NCBI GenBank assembly: GCA_002410715.1
Contig: DHOG01000190.1
Span: 20,617-40,994 of the forward strand
Length of the DNA: 20,378 bases
DNA from: Ruminococcaceae bacterium UBA5396
GTDB taxonomy: Bacteria; Bacillota; Clostridia; Oscillospirales; Acutalibacteraceae
Direction of reading: 5' to 3'
The notes beneath the pieces were generated by a model, which was given only the letters and a program-made list of their open reading frames with translations, searched no databases and was not told where the DNA came from. Made by a program: the position numbers and the translations under genes. Shown here one piece after another: positions 1 through 8,032 of this stretch. Each line of letters begins with the position of its first letter. Position 1 is the stretch's first letter.

Positions 1-59
1 AGGAACCTCCGATTGACCGAAAACTGCTTGCCGAACTGCTGGAGTATAAGGAATCATGA
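1..59 (+). CDS. C-terminal tail of an upstream gene (partial)
   Basis: Reading from base 3, the frame stays open for 18 codons (ending ...LLAELLEYKES) and stops with TGA at 57-59. That TGA overlaps the next gene's ATG at 56 in the ATGA arrangement typical of translationally coupled operons. The fragment is too short to recognise a family. Its position before a sugar epimerase and a glycosyltransferase suggests another surface-glycan gene. The frame starting at base 1 is also open here, so the assignment rests mainly on the overlap. Confidence 0.45.
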   Translation, partial: EPPIDRKLLAELLEYKES

Positions 60-973
60 TGGCAAAAATCATAATCATTACCGGTGCGAGCGGCTTCATC
101 GGCCGCAATTTGACTGCCCGGCTTGCCCAACAGGGAAATAAGATTTATACGGTTGTACGCCCGGAATCTGCCCGATGCGTCACACTATTGCCCGGTATCC
201 GGGTGATTGAATTGGACATGCACCAATATGACAGGCTGGCAGATGCGGTGAATCAGCCGTGTGATGTATTGGTTTCAATGGCGTGGAACGGGCTTCGGGG
301 CAGCGACAGAGATGACCCAAATATTCAAAAATACAGTTATGAAAACAGTATGGAAGCTATCCGTGCTTCGCTTTCACTGGGCTGTAAAACTGTGATATTG
401 GCGGGTTCGCAGGCTGAATACGGTATCTGTCAGAAGCCAATTTCCGAGGACACTCCCTGCAATCCGATTTCCCAATACGGGCGGTATAAGCTAAAGTTGT
501 TTTATGATGCAGCTGAGCTTTGCAGCAAACATGGCGTACATCTAAAGGAACCACGATTTTTCAGTGTATACGGAGCGGGCGATGACAGCGGCACCTTGAT
601 GATGTCGTTAATCAAGCGTATGCAATACAACCGAGATTGCATGCTGACCCAATGCACCCAACTGTGGGATTATCTCTATATTGATGATGCTGTGGATGCA
701 GTGATGGGACTTGTAGAAAAAACATGTGACGATGGTGCGTATAATGTCGCTTACGGCGAATCAAAGCCGTTGAAATTCTATATCGAGGCGCTTCACAGGC
801 TGACCGGATCCCAAAGCAGGCTGCTATATGGAAGCATACCCTATCCCGATTCCGGCGCTGTGGAAATCCAGGCTTGCATTGATAAAATACAGCGGGAAAT
901 CGGATTTAGTCCACAATTTGATTTTCATAACGGAGCTGCACGGCTCATTCAAGATCAAAAAATTAAGCTGTAA
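56..973 (+). CDS. NAD-dependent sugar-nucleotide epimerase/dehydratase (extended SDR family)
   Basis: This 305-residue protein is a typical short extended SDR. The N-terminal Rossmann loop TGASGFIG (residues 9-16) binds NAD(P). A Ser near 118 in AGSQAEYG and the YGRYK motif (Tyr141, Lys145) supply the catalytic Ser/Tyr/Lys set. Such enzymes epimerise, reduce or dehydrate nucleotide-linked sugars in the cytoplasm. The exact sugar cannot be read from the sequence. The start at 56 overlaps the previous stop; the second ATG at 59 is an equally good alternative, with AAGGA at 48-52. The glycosyltransferase gene follows after 15 bases, so the two are probably one operon for a surface polysaccharide or a glycosylated lipid. 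All key motifs are intact. Confidence 0.85.
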   Translation: MMAKIIIITGASGFIGRNLTARLAQQGNKIYTVVRPESARCVTLLPGIRVIELDMHQYDRLADAVNQPCDVLVSMAWNGLRGSDRDDPNIQKYSYENSMEAIRASLSLGCKTVILAGSQAEYGICQKPISEDTPCNPISQYGRYKLKLFYDAAELCSKHGVHLKEPRFFSVYGAGDDSGTLMMSLIKRMQYNRDCMLTQCTQLWDYLYIDDAVDAVMGLVEKTCDDGAYNVAYGESKPLKFYIEALHRLTGSQSRLLYGSIPYPDSGAVEIQACIDKIQREIGFSPQFDFHNGAARLIQDQKIKL

Positions 974-988
974 AGGACGCTGCTTATC

Positions 989-1957
989 GTGAAAATATCT
1001 ATTGTCATTCCTACCTATAATGAGCAGGAAAATGTGAAGCCGCTTTATGATGCGATAATCGAAACGCTCCAAAGCCAGAGGCTGCAGAATTATGATTATG
1101 AGATCATTTTCATTGATAATAAATCAGATGATTCAACAAGGGATATATTGACACTCATCTGCGAAAAGGATAAAAAAGTCAAGGCAATATTTAATGCAAA
1201 AAATTTTGGGCAGTTTAATTCTCCCTATTACGGGCTTTTACAGTCGTCGGGGGACTGTACTATCCTAATGTGCGCAGATTTTCAGGATCCTGTTGACATG
1301 ATACCGAAATTTATCGAAGCATGGGAACAGGGACACAAAATCGTGATTGGCATAAAAACCGCCAGCAAAGAAAATAGATTTATGTATTTTATAAGATCCT
1401 GCTACTATAAATTAATAAAAAAGCTGTCAAAGATTGATCAGATTGAACATTTTACAGGGTTTGGATTGTATGATAAGCGCTTTATTGAGGTTTTAAGGCA
1501 GCTGGGTGATCCTACCCCATTCTTGCGCGGAATTGTAGCCGAGCTGGGGTTTGACCGCAAAGAGATTGAATATTCACAGCAAAAACGCAGGGCGGGGAAG
1601 ACCAGCAATAATTTTATCAGCCTTTATGATGCCGCAATGCTCAGTATCACATCGTATACAAAGGTAGGTTTGCGCACTGCAACCCTATTCGGATTTATAT
1701 TTTCCGGCTTGAGTCTTTTGGTTTCGATTGCATATCTGGTATTAAAGCTGCTGTTTTGGGACAGTTTCCCCATGGGTACTGCTCCCCAGCTGATCGGTAT
1801 CTTCTTCATGGGCTCGGTTCAGCTGTTTTTTATCGGTCTGCTCGGCGAATACATTCTTAGCATCAATACCAGAATTATGAAGCGGCCGTTGGTGGTTGAG
1901 GAAAAGCGGATCAATTTTGATGAGGATGATACAGAATTAAGCAATTTGAAAGATTGA
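989..1957 (+). CDS. Family 2 glycosyltransferase with two C-terminal membrane segments (GtrB / polyprenyl-phosphate sugar transferase type)
   Basis: The 322-residue protein opens with the GT2 signature IVIPTYNEQENV. It carries the nucleotide-binding segment FIDNKSDDST and the metal-binding DFQDP motif (residues 97-101), which is characteristic of enzymes loading a sugar onto polyprenyl phosphate. A GFGLYDKRF segment and an RRAGKTS motif follow, as in the GtrB/DPM1 group. Two hydrophobic helices (about 231-256 and 266-290) anchor it in the membrane. The C-terminus GEYILSINTRIMKRPLVV is also typical of the group. It probably makes a lipid-linked sugar used to decorate a cell-surface polymer. 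Translation starts at GTG 989, with AAAGGA about 11 bases upstream. It follows the epimerase closely and overlaps the promoter of the next gene. Confidence 0.87.
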   Translation: MKISIVIPTYNEQENVKPLYDAIIETLQSQRLQNYDYEIIFIDNKSDDSTRDILTLICEKDKKVKAIFNAKNFGQFNSPYYGLLQSSGDCTILMCADFQDPVDMIPKFIEAWEQGHKIVIGIKTASKENRFMYFIRSCYYKLIKKLSKIDQIEHFTGFGLYDKRFIEVLRQLGDPTPFLRGIVAELGFDRKEIEYSQQKRRAGKTSNNFISLYDAAMLSITSYTKVGLRTATLFGFIFSGLSLLVSIAYLVLKLLFWDSFPMGTAPQLIGIFFMGSVQLFFIGLLGEYILSINTRIMKRPLVVEEKRINFDEDDTELSNLKD

Positions 1958-1974
1958 GCGGATTGGTATATAAT
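1946..1974 (+). promoter_or_regulatory. Sigma-A promoter of the radical SAM pair
   Basis: TTGAAA (1946-1951), a 17-base spacer and TATAAT (1969-1974) form a near-consensus promoter. It lies over the last codons of the glycosyltransferase gene and 44 bases before the radical SAM start. It makes the next two genes a separate transcription unit. Confidence 0.75.
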
Positions 1975-2017
1975 AATGCGAGTAATCATTTAAAATGAAA
2001 GTGTTAAGGTATTTTAT

Positions 2018-3853
2018 ATGGCATATTGTCTGGAGGATGTTTTCCGACTTGTACAAAAACCGGGACGTTATACCGGTGGAGAATTGAATAGCGTAACAAA
2101 AGACAAAGAAAAAGTTGCAATCCGCTTTGCGTTCTGTTTTCCCGATCTTTATGAGGTGGGAATGTCACATCTTGGCATGAAGCTGCTGTACGGGCTTTAC
2201 AACAGTCAGGAAGACGTTTGGTGCGAGCGGGTTTTTATGCCCGATACCGATATGGAGGAGCTGATGCGTCAAAACGGCATCAAGCTTTTTGGGCTGGAGA
2301 GCCGGGATGCCATCGACACCTTCGATTTTATCGGGTTTACGCTTCAATATGAACTGAGCTTTACTGCAATCCTGAATATGCTGGAGCTGGCCGGTCTGCC
2401 CTTGCATGCAGCCGAGCGGGACAGCTCCTATCCCCTTGTGATTGCAGGCGGTCCCTGCACCTGCAACCCCGAGCCAATTGCAGATTTCTTTGATCTGTTT
2501 ATTCTGGGTGAGGGGGAAGAGGTAAGTCTTGAACTTAATGATTTATACCGTCGGCATAAAAGCCAAGGCTATGACAAGGATAAGTTTTTAAAAGAGGCCG
2601 TGAAGATTGAAGGCGTATATGTTCCATCTCTGTATGATATAAGCTATAACTATGATGGAACTATTGCGTCGGTTGATGCCTGTGACGGAGCGCCCGCCAA
2701 GGTGAAAAAGCGGATTGTGGGTGATCTGAATACCGCTTATTACCCGGAAAGCTTTGTTGTGCCGTATATCGATATTGTTCACGATCGCGCAATGAGCGAG
2801 GTATTTCGCGGATGTATACGCGGCTGCCGGTTTTGCCAGGCGGGGTTTATTTATCGCCCTGTCCGTGAAAAATCACCCGAGGTAATCGACGCCCAGAGCC
2901 GTTCTTTATGTGAGAGCACCGGTTACGAGGAATTTTCGTTATCCTCCTTGTCCACCAGCGACTATTCGGAAATCGAACGTCTTTTGCCCATGCTTCTCGA
3001 CTGGGCAGAGGATCAGCAGACAAACATTTCTCTGCCCTCCCTGCGTATTGACGGCTTTTCCCAAGAGCTTGCCGCAAGGCTGAATGTTCTGCGCAGAAGC
3101 GGTTTGACCTTTGCGCCCGAAGCGGGAACACAGAGATTGCGGGATGCAATAAACAAAAACCTGTCTGAGGAAGAGATTCTGGATACAGCCCGTAAAGCCT
3201 TTTCAGCCGGCTGGACCTCCGTGAAGCTTTATTTTATGAACGGACTTCCCACCGAAACAATGGAGGATATTGAGGGAATCGCAGAACTAGGACAGAAAAT
3301 CGTTGATTGTTATTATCAAAACCCCAATAGACTTAAGGGCAAGGGCGTGAATGTTACCATAAGCGTTGCATGCTTTGTTCCCAAGCCGTTTACTCCGTTT
3401 CAATGGGAGCCGCAGGATACCATTGAGGTGCTCCAGCAAAAGCAGAAGCATCTCAGAAATTCTTTAACAACCAGAAAAATAACCCTGCGCTGGCATGACG
3501 CTTCAACCAGCTTTCTGGAGGGGGTTATTGCACGGGGCGACCGGCGGCTGTGTGGGGTTATGGAGGAAGCGTTTCGCCGAGGATGCAAGCGTGACGCATG
3601 GTCGGAGCATTTCAACCTGAATACATGGCTTGAGGTAATGAACGACCTGAATATTGATCCCCACTTTTACGCCAACCGCAGGCGTGAATATGATGAGATT
3701 CTACCGTGGGATCACTTGAATTACGGTGTGACAAAAGCGTTTCTTATCAAAGAAAACCGCCTCGCCCATGAGAGCAGGACAACCCCTAACTGCCGACAGA
3801 ATTGTTCGGGCTGCGGAGCTGCCGGATGGGGGAAAGGGGTTTGCCTAGAATGA
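2018..3853 (+). CDS. Radical SAM protein of the TIGR03960 family (uncharacterised, B12-binding-like N-terminus)
   Basis: This 611-residue protein has an N-terminal region resembling a B12-binding fold (about residues 30-200, with PLVIAGGPCTCNPEPIADFFD and LGEGEE). A radical SAM core follows with CX3CX2C at Cys266, Cys270 and Cys273 (CIRGCRFC), which would ligate the [4Fe-4S] cluster that cleaves SAM. The C-terminus carries a second CX3CX2C (Cys592, Cys596, Cys599) plus Cys609. The family is known to occur beside, or fused to, the DUF2344/TIGR03936 protein, and here that gene overlaps it by four bases. The substrate is not established as far as I know. The start at 2018 has AAGGT seven bases upstream. 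The protein is cytoplasmic, and its length is normal for the unfused form. Confidence 0.88.
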   Translation: MAYCLEDVFRLVQKPGRYTGGELNSVTKDKEKVAIRFAFCFPDLYEVGMSHLGMKLLYGLYNSQEDVWCERVFMPDTDMEELMRQNGIKLFGLESRDAIDTFDFIGFTLQYELSFTAILNMLELAGLPLHAAERDSSYPLVIAGGPCTCNPEPIADFFDLFILGEGEEVSLELNDLYRRHKSQGYDKDKFLKEAVKIEGVYVPSLYDISYNYDGTIASVDACDGAPAKVKKRIVGDLNTAYYPESFVVPYIDIVHDRAMSEVFRGCIRGCRFCQAGFIYRPVREKSPEVIDAQSRSLCESTGYEEFSLSSLSTSDYSEIERLLPMLLDWAEDQQTNISLPSLRIDGFSQELAARLNVLRRSGLTFAPEAGTQRLRDAINKNLSEEEILDTARKAFSAGWTSVKLYFMNGLPTETMEDIEGIAELGQKIVDCYYQNPNRLKGKGVNVTISVACFVPKPFTPFQWEPQDTIEVLQQKQKHLRNSLTTRKITLRWHDASTSFLEGVIARGDRRLCGVMEEAFRRGCKRDAWSEHFNLNTWLEVMNDLNIDPHFYANRRREYDEILPWDHLNYGVTKAFLIKENRLAHESRTTPNCRQNCSGCGAAGWGKGVCLE

Positions 3854-4500
3854 AAGAAGTAAGAATACGATTTAGGAAAATAGGGCGGGCAAAGTATATT
3901 TCCCATCTTGACTTGACAAGAACCATGACACGTGCATTACGCCGTGCCGGAATACCGATATGGTATACCGAGGGCTTTAATCGCCACCCATACGTAACCT
4001 TTGCTTCTCCGTTGTCATTGGGATTTGAGGGACTATGTGAGAGCATGGATATTCGCCTGGTCCAAGACATGCCGATGGAGGAGCTGGTTGCTGTACTGAA
4101 CAGTGCCATGCCGGAGGGGCTTGAAGTTTACGCGGCAGACCAGCCGGTAATGAAGGCGAGGGAGATCGCATTTGCACGTTATCGGCTCACTTTTACAGGT
4201 GATATTGAGAAAATACCGGATTTTTTGGCACAGGATAGTATTATTGCAGAAAAGCGATCAAAGAAGGGTGTTGTACGGCAGATTGATCTTAAAACATATC
4301 TTGAAAAGTCCGATATTCATATTGACAGTGAAAAAACCGAGCTTGAAATCACGCTGCCTTGCAGCAGTAGCGAAACGGTTAACCCTATGCTGATTGCCGC
4401 TGCTTACAGCGATTATGTTTTTAAAAATAACACAAAAAAAGCATTTTGTGATGTGTCAAGGCTGGACTTAATGAATTCCCAAGGCTGCTCTTTCAAATAA
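3850..4500 (+). CDS. TIGR03936 / DUF2344 radical SAM-linked protein
   Basis: The 216-residue product begins MKEVRIRFRKIGRAKYISHLDLTRTM, the hallmark opening of the DUF2344 radical SAM-associated family. NRHPYVTFASPLSLGFEGLCE follows, then an acidic middle region. An upstream in-frame ATG at 3802 exists, but the ATG at 3850 overlaps the upstream TGA (ATGA) and has AAAGGGG about a dozen bases before it. It also starts exactly at the conserved family N-terminus, so 3850 is preferred. The protein has no catalytic motif I can name. Its constant pairing with the TIGR03960 enzyme suggests it acts with it as a partner or substrate-binding subunit. No terminator is visible after it; the leucine promoter begins 26 bases downstream. 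Confidence 0.85.
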   Translation: MKEVRIRFRKIGRAKYISHLDLTRTMTRALRRAGIPIWYTEGFNRHPYVTFASPLSLGFEGLCESMDIRLVQDMPMEELVAVLNSAMPEGLEVYAADQPVMKAREIAFARYRLTFTGDIEKIPDFLAQDSIIAEKRSKKGVVRQIDLKTYLEKSDIHIDSEKTELEITLPCSSSETVNPMLIAAAYSDYVFKNNTKKAFCDVSRLDLMNSQGCSFK

Positions 4501-4526
4501 TTTGTCTTACGATTATTTAGAATTGC

Positions 4527-4555
4527 TTGACAAAGAGGAATCCTTTGAATATAAT
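4527..4555 (+). promoter_or_regulatory. Consensus sigma-A promoter of the leuA T-box transcript
   Basis: TTGACA (4527-4532), a 17-base spacer and TATAAT (4550-4555) match the sigma-A consensus at all twelve positions. The predicted transcript start is near 4562, just before the T-box leader. Such a strong promoter fits control by attenuation downstream rather than by initiation. Confidence 0.85.
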
Positions 4556-4561
4556 TATCAT

Positions 4562-4828
4562 AAAGACCAAGAAGGGAATAAGACACGGGTAATTCGTGCC
4601 AAGAGAGCCGGCGGGTGGTGTAAGCCGGCGTTGAAGCCTGTGTGTATAGCTCATCCCGGAGTTGCCCGCCCGAAAATGTAGGGCTGGACGCGTGGCGGCG
4701 TTATAGGCCGAGACCTTAATGCCTTTTGCGGCACGAGGTTTGCTAAGGGACGCTTTTGTGTCCGAATTAGGGTGGTACCACGATGCTTTTTATGCATTCG
4801 TCCCTTGTTGGGGATGGATGCTTTTTTA
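4562..4828 (+). ncRNA. Leucine T-box riboswitch (leuA leader)
   Basis: The 14-base T-box AGGGTGGTACCACG is at 4769-4782. Stem I features precede it: an AGAGAGCCGGC...GCCGGC apical region (about 4602-4630) and a lower helix CGGGTAA/TTGCCCG (about 4586-4669). The likely specifier is CTC at 4650-4652 followed by the usual A, a leucine codon that agrees with the downstream gene. In the antiterminator bulge, TGGT (4773-4776) can pair with an ACCA tRNA end, as expected for tRNA-Leu with discriminator A. AAGGGACG (4745-4752) can pair with CGTCCCTT (4799-4806), which would block the terminator hairpin. Uncharged tRNA-Leu is therefore predicted to let leuA be transcribed. The specifier position is inferred by eye. 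Confidence 0.9.
4794..4828 (+). terminator. T-box-controlled intrinsic terminator
   Basis: GCATTCGTCCC (4794-4804) pairs with GGGATGGATGC (4811-4821), using two G-U pairs and a six-base loop. A run of six T and further T residues follow. Its left arm overlaps the sequence used by the alternative antiterminator, so the two structures are mutually exclusive. Confidence 0.85.
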
Positions 4829-4858
4829 TTTCTAAAATTATAGTAAGGAGGTTTTCAA

Positions 4859-6535
4859 ATGAAATCCGCTCATCAAAAGTATACCCCGTTTCAACAGATC
4901 AATCTGCCTGACCGCAAGTGGCCCGGCCGAGTGATCGACAAAGCCCCAACCTGGTGCAGTGTCGACCTACGTGACGGCAATCAGGCGCTGGTTGATCCAA
5001 TGAACCTCCGGGAAAAGCTGGAATATTTTAAAGCCTTGTGTGACATGGGATTTAAAGAAATAGAAGTTGGCTTTCCGTCTGCTTCCGAGACAGAATATGA
5101 AATCTGCCGAGAGTTGATTGAGGGCGGACATATTCCCGACGATGTGACCATTCAGGTTCTGGTTCAGGCACGTGAACATCTGATTCGTAAGACCTTTGAC
5201 GCCATACACGGTGCAAAAAATGTCATCATTCATTTTTACAATTCCACATCAACCCTTCAGCGTAAAGTGGTATTTAAAAAAGATATGCAGGGGATTATTC
5301 AGATTGCTATCGACGGAGCCCGCCTGATTCGAGAGCTGGTCAACAGCTATGAAGGTGACACCAAGATCCGAATCGAATATTCGCCCGAAAGCTTTTCGGG
5401 TACTGAAATGGACAATGCTGTGGACATTTGCGCTGCGGTCATGCGGGAGCTGGGGGCAACGCCCGAAAATCCTGTGATTCTGAATCTGCCGAATACCGTC
5501 GAGATGTGCACGCCCAATACTTATGCCGACCAGATCGAGTATTTTATCCGTCATCTGCCGGGTAGGGAAAATGCGATTATCAGCATCCATCCGCATAACG
5601 ACAGGGGAACCGGGGTTGCGGCAGCCGAGCTTGCGCTGCTGGCAGGTGCCGAGCGGGTGGAGGGAACGCTGTTCGGCAACGGGGAACGTACCGGCAATCT
5701 TGATATTGTCAATTTGGGACTTAATATGCATACCCAAGGCGTTAACCCCAGACTGGATTTCAGTGACCTGCCCTCACTGCGTAAAATGTATGAGGGCTGC
5801 ACAAAAATGTGCGTCCATGAGCGCCACCCTTATGCGGGTGAGCTTGTGTTTACGGCGTTTTCGGGTTCGCATCAGGACGCCATTAACAAGGGAGTTCAGC
5901 ACATGAAAGAAACGGGCGGGACTGTATGGGAAATTCCCTACCTGCCGATTGATCCCGCTGATGTTGGGCGGCAGTATGAGCCGATTATTCGCATCAATTC
6001 GCAGTCGGGCAAGGGTGGTGCGGCGTTTATTATGCAAAACACCTTCGGCTATAACCTTCCAAAGGAAATGCATCCTGATTTCGGCAGTATGGTAAAAGCT
6101 GAATGTGACAGGATCGGGCGGGAGCTGTCATCCGAGGAGCTTTTTGGGGTGTTCAAGAGCAATTATCTGGATATTCCCCAAAAATATAAGCTGGTAGGGC
6201 ATAGTCTGCTTGAAAAATCGGGCAAGGATTCCGCCGAGGTTCACTTCCACGGTACGGTGGAATGTAATGGAGAAGAGCATCATATCCACGGTGTAGGCAA
6301 CGGCCCCATCGATGCATTCTTCCAGGGAATCAAGCAGGTCGGGGTTCAAGATTATGAATTTATTTCCTATCATGAGCATGCCATTTCCTCCGGCTCGGAT
6401 TCAAAGGCCATTGCATATATCGAGCTGAAAAATTCGAACGGTAAAAAGGTGTTCGGCGTTGGCATTGAGCATAATATCAATATGGCGTCCATTCAGGGTG
6501 TGCTTTGTGCAATCAACAGAAGCGTATTGGTGTAA
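4859..6535 (+). CDS. leuA: 2-isopropylmalate synthase
   Basis: This enzyme makes the first committed step of leucine synthesis, condensing acetyl-CoA with 2-oxoisovalerate. The 558-residue protein is of the longer LeuA type also seen in fungi and actinobacteria. Its N-terminus reads YTPFQQINLPDRKWP, and the catalytic/metal motif DLRDGNQ is at residues 36-42. The metal-binding His pair lies in SIHPHND (His244, His246) and the conserved GNGERTGN at 273-280. The C-terminal third (from about residue 425) matches the regulatory domain that usually carries leucine feedback inhibition. An ideal AAGGAGGT site (4845-4852) precedes the ATG. Expression is predicted to be controlled by the leucine T-box just upstream. 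The gene leads directly to leuB, without leuC or leuD between them. Confidence 0.95.
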   Translation: MKSAHQKYTPFQQINLPDRKWPGRVIDKAPTWCSVDLRDGNQALVDPMNLREKLEYFKALCDMGFKEIEVGFPSASETEYEICRELIEGGHIPDDVTIQVLVQAREHLIRKTFDAIHGAKNVIIHFYNSTSTLQRKVVFKKDMQGIIQIAIDGARLIRELVNSYEGDTKIRIEYSPESFSGTEMDNAVDICAAVMRELGATPENPVILNLPNTVEMCTPNTYADQIEYFIRHLPGRENAIISIHPHNDRGTGVAAAELALLAGAERVEGTLFGNGERTGNLDIVNLGLNMHTQGVNPRLDFSDLPSLRKMYEGCTKMCVHERHPYAGELVFTAFSGSHQDAINKGVQHMKETGGTVWEIPYLPIDPADVGRQYEPIIRINSQSGKGGAAFIMQNTFGYNLPKEMHPDFGSMVKAECDRIGRELSSEELFGVFKSNYLDIPQKYKLVGHSLLEKSGKDSAEVHFHGTVECNGEEHHIHGVGNGPIDAFFQGIKQVGVQDYEFISYHEHAISSGSDSKAIAYIELKNSNGKKVFGVGIEHNINMASIQGVLCAINRSVLV

Positions 6536-6555
6536 GAATATAGGGTTAAGCAGGA

Positions 6556-6583
6556 TTGACAAAAACGATATCTGCTGTAAAAT
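6556..6583 (+). promoter_or_regulatory. Predicted leuB promoter
   Basis: TTGACA (6556-6561), a 16-base spacer and TAAAAT (6578-6583) lie in the 167-base gap after leuA. The match is strong, so leuB may be transcribed independently of the T-box as well as by read-through. Confidence 0.6.
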
Positions 6584-6654
6584 AAACTGAAGCCCATCAA
6601 GGGTATGTGAAAACAAAAAGGACTTGCCGGTCTAGGGCGGTCGGCTATTTTAAG

Positions 6655-6679
6655 TTTTATGTCCTCTTGGGGCATAAAA
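6655..6679 (+). promoter_or_regulatory. Hairpin immediately before the leuB ribosome binding site
   Basis: TTTTATGTCC (6655-6664) pairs with GGGCATAAAA (6670-6679) in ten pairs, one of them G-U, around a five-base loop. No T-run follows, so it is not an intrinsic terminator. It ends just before the AGGAAAGGA site at 6682-6690 and may stabilise the leuB message or affect its translation. Confidence 0.5.
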
Positions 6680-6702
6680 TCAGGAAAGGACATGAACTTA
6701 TT

Positions 6703-7782
6703 ATGAAATCTTACAAAATCACACTACTTCGCGGAGACGGAATCGGTCCCGAAATCGTTGCCGAGGCGGTGAAGGTACTTGATAAGGTGGGCGAAAAATA
6801 CGGCTTCGGGGTTGAATACACCGAAGCGCTGATGGGTGGCTGCGCAATCGATGCCACAGGGATACCGCTTCCCCAGGAGACGATAGACAAATGTCTGGCA
6901 TCCGATGCTGTGCTTCTCGGAGCGGTGGGGGGATGGAAATGGGACAACCTGCCCGGCAATCTCCGTCCCGAAGCAGGTCTGCTTGGCATCCGCGGTGCTT
7001 TGAAGCTGTTCGCCAATCTGCGCCCCGCCAAGATTTATGGTCCCCTTAAAGGAGCGTGTCCGCTGCGTGCCGATATTATAGGAGATAGCATGGATATTAT
7101 GGTGGTGCGCGAGCTGACCGGTGGCATCTATTTCGGAAAGCGCGGGCGAGAGACGGTGGACGGCGTGGAAGCCGCCTATGATACCGAATATTATACAACG
7201 ACCGAGGTTGAGCGGATTGCCCGGGTTGCGTTTGAGGCTGCAAGGGGACGTAGCGGCAGGCTGTGTAACGTTGATAAGGCAAACGTGCTGGAATCCTCCC
7301 GTCTGTGGCGTGAAACCGTGCTCCGTGTAGCCAAAGATTATCCGGATGTGGAGCTTTCACATCTTTACATTGACAACGCTGCGATGCAGCTGGTCCGAAA
7401 TCCCAAGCAGTTTGATGTGATTCTTGCCTCCAACATTTTTGGTGATATTTTGTCTGATGAGGCATCACAGGTTGCGGGTTCCATCGGCATGCTGGCCTCG
7501 GCGTCGCTGGGTGAGGGCAAGCGCGGCCTTTACGAGCCGATTCATGGTTCAGCGCCTGATATTGCCGGCAAGGGGATTGCAAATCCGCTGGCAACCATAC
7601 TTTCCATCGCTATGATGCTGCGTTATTCAATGGATGAAACGGCTGCTGCCGACGCAATAGAAGCCGCAGTTGAAAAGGTGTTGGATTACGGGTTGCGCAC
7701 CCCCGATATTTACACCGATGGATGCAAAAAAGTCGGCACAGTCGAAATGGGCGACGCGGTTGTGGCAGCGCTGGCTATGTAA
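6703..7782 (+). CDS. leuB: 3-isopropylmalate dehydrogenase
   Basis: The 359-residue enzyme oxidatively decarboxylates 3-isopropylmalate with NAD to give 2-oxoisocaproate, the third step of leucine synthesis. It opens [14 protein letters not shown] and contains [10 protein letters not shown], the Asp-rich metal site in [13 protein letters not shown], and the C-terminal nucleotide-binding stretch [21 protein letters not shown]. All are normal for LeuB. The frame is open back to GTG 6607, but the conserved N-terminus and the AGGAAAGGA site about 12 bases upstream favour ATG 6703. It lies downstream of leuA with its own candidate promoter and a hairpin in its leader. Confidence 0.95.
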   Translation: MKSYKITLLRGDGIGPEIVAEAVKVLDKVGEKYGFGVEYTEALMGGCAIDATGIPLPQETIDKCLASDAVLLGAVGGWKWDNLPGNLRPEAGLLGIRGALKLFANLRPAKIYGPLKGACPLRADIIGDSMDIMVVRELTGGIYFGKRGRETVDGVEAAYDTEYYTTTEVERIARVAFEAARGRSGRLCNVDKANVLESSRLWRETVLRVAKDYPDVELSHLYIDNAAMQLVRNPKQFDVILASNIFGDILSDEASQVAGSIGMLASASLGEGKRGLYEPIHGSAPDIAGKGIANPLATILSIAMMLRYSMDETAAADAIEAAVEKVLDYGLRTPDIYTDGCKKVGTVEMGDAVVAALAM

Positions 7783-7860
7783 AAACTCAACCACCTCGTC
7801 ACTACCTTCGGTTTTTAAGCCGAAGGCTTAGACCAATTATTGAGACGATCATATTATAGA

Positions 7861-7898
7861 AACAGCAGGGATTCAAAAATCTTGAACCCTGCTGTTTT
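7861..7898 (+). terminator. Bidirectional intrinsic terminator between leuB and pflA
   Basis: AACAGCAGGG (7861-7870) and TTCAA (7872-7876) pair with TTGAA and CCCTGCTGTT (7882-7896) with one bulged A. Four T residues follow on the + strand. The minus-strand copy is followed by TTTCTATAAT, so it may also end the convergent pfl transcript. A smaller stem CCTTCGG/CCGAAGG sits at 7805-7826. Confidence 0.8.
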
Positions 7899-7933
7899 AA
7901 TATCGTGTACTTGCCGTCAGCCCTCCGCGTACA

Positions 7934-7988
7934 GTATCACATGTGTCTCTTAACATATGATATTAAGAGACTACCTACCGGGTGATAC
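7934..7988. repeat. Nested inverted repeat between leuB and pflA
   Basis: The inner arms GTCTCTTAA (7945-7953) and TTAAGAGAC (7963-7971) are perfect over nine bases with a nine-base loop. The outer arms GTATCAC (7934-7940) and GTGATAC (7982-7988) are perfect over seven. There is no T-run on either strand, so this is not a standard terminator. Its function is unknown. Confidence 0.7.
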
Positions 7989-8032
7989 ATTATATTAAAA
8001 TCAGATATTGATTCCCTGTGCGAGCTCGTGTA

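Noticed and set aside
5249..5737. 162-codon open frame on the minus strand inside leuA
   Set aside because: It is fully antisense to conserved leuA catalytic motifs and has no ribosome binding site or family resemblance.
7097..7594. Long open frame of 165 codons on the minus strand inside leuB
   Set aside because: Its Pro/Arg/His/Gln-rich composition is that of an antisense shadow of leuB, whose motifs are unmistakable; no start signal is seen.
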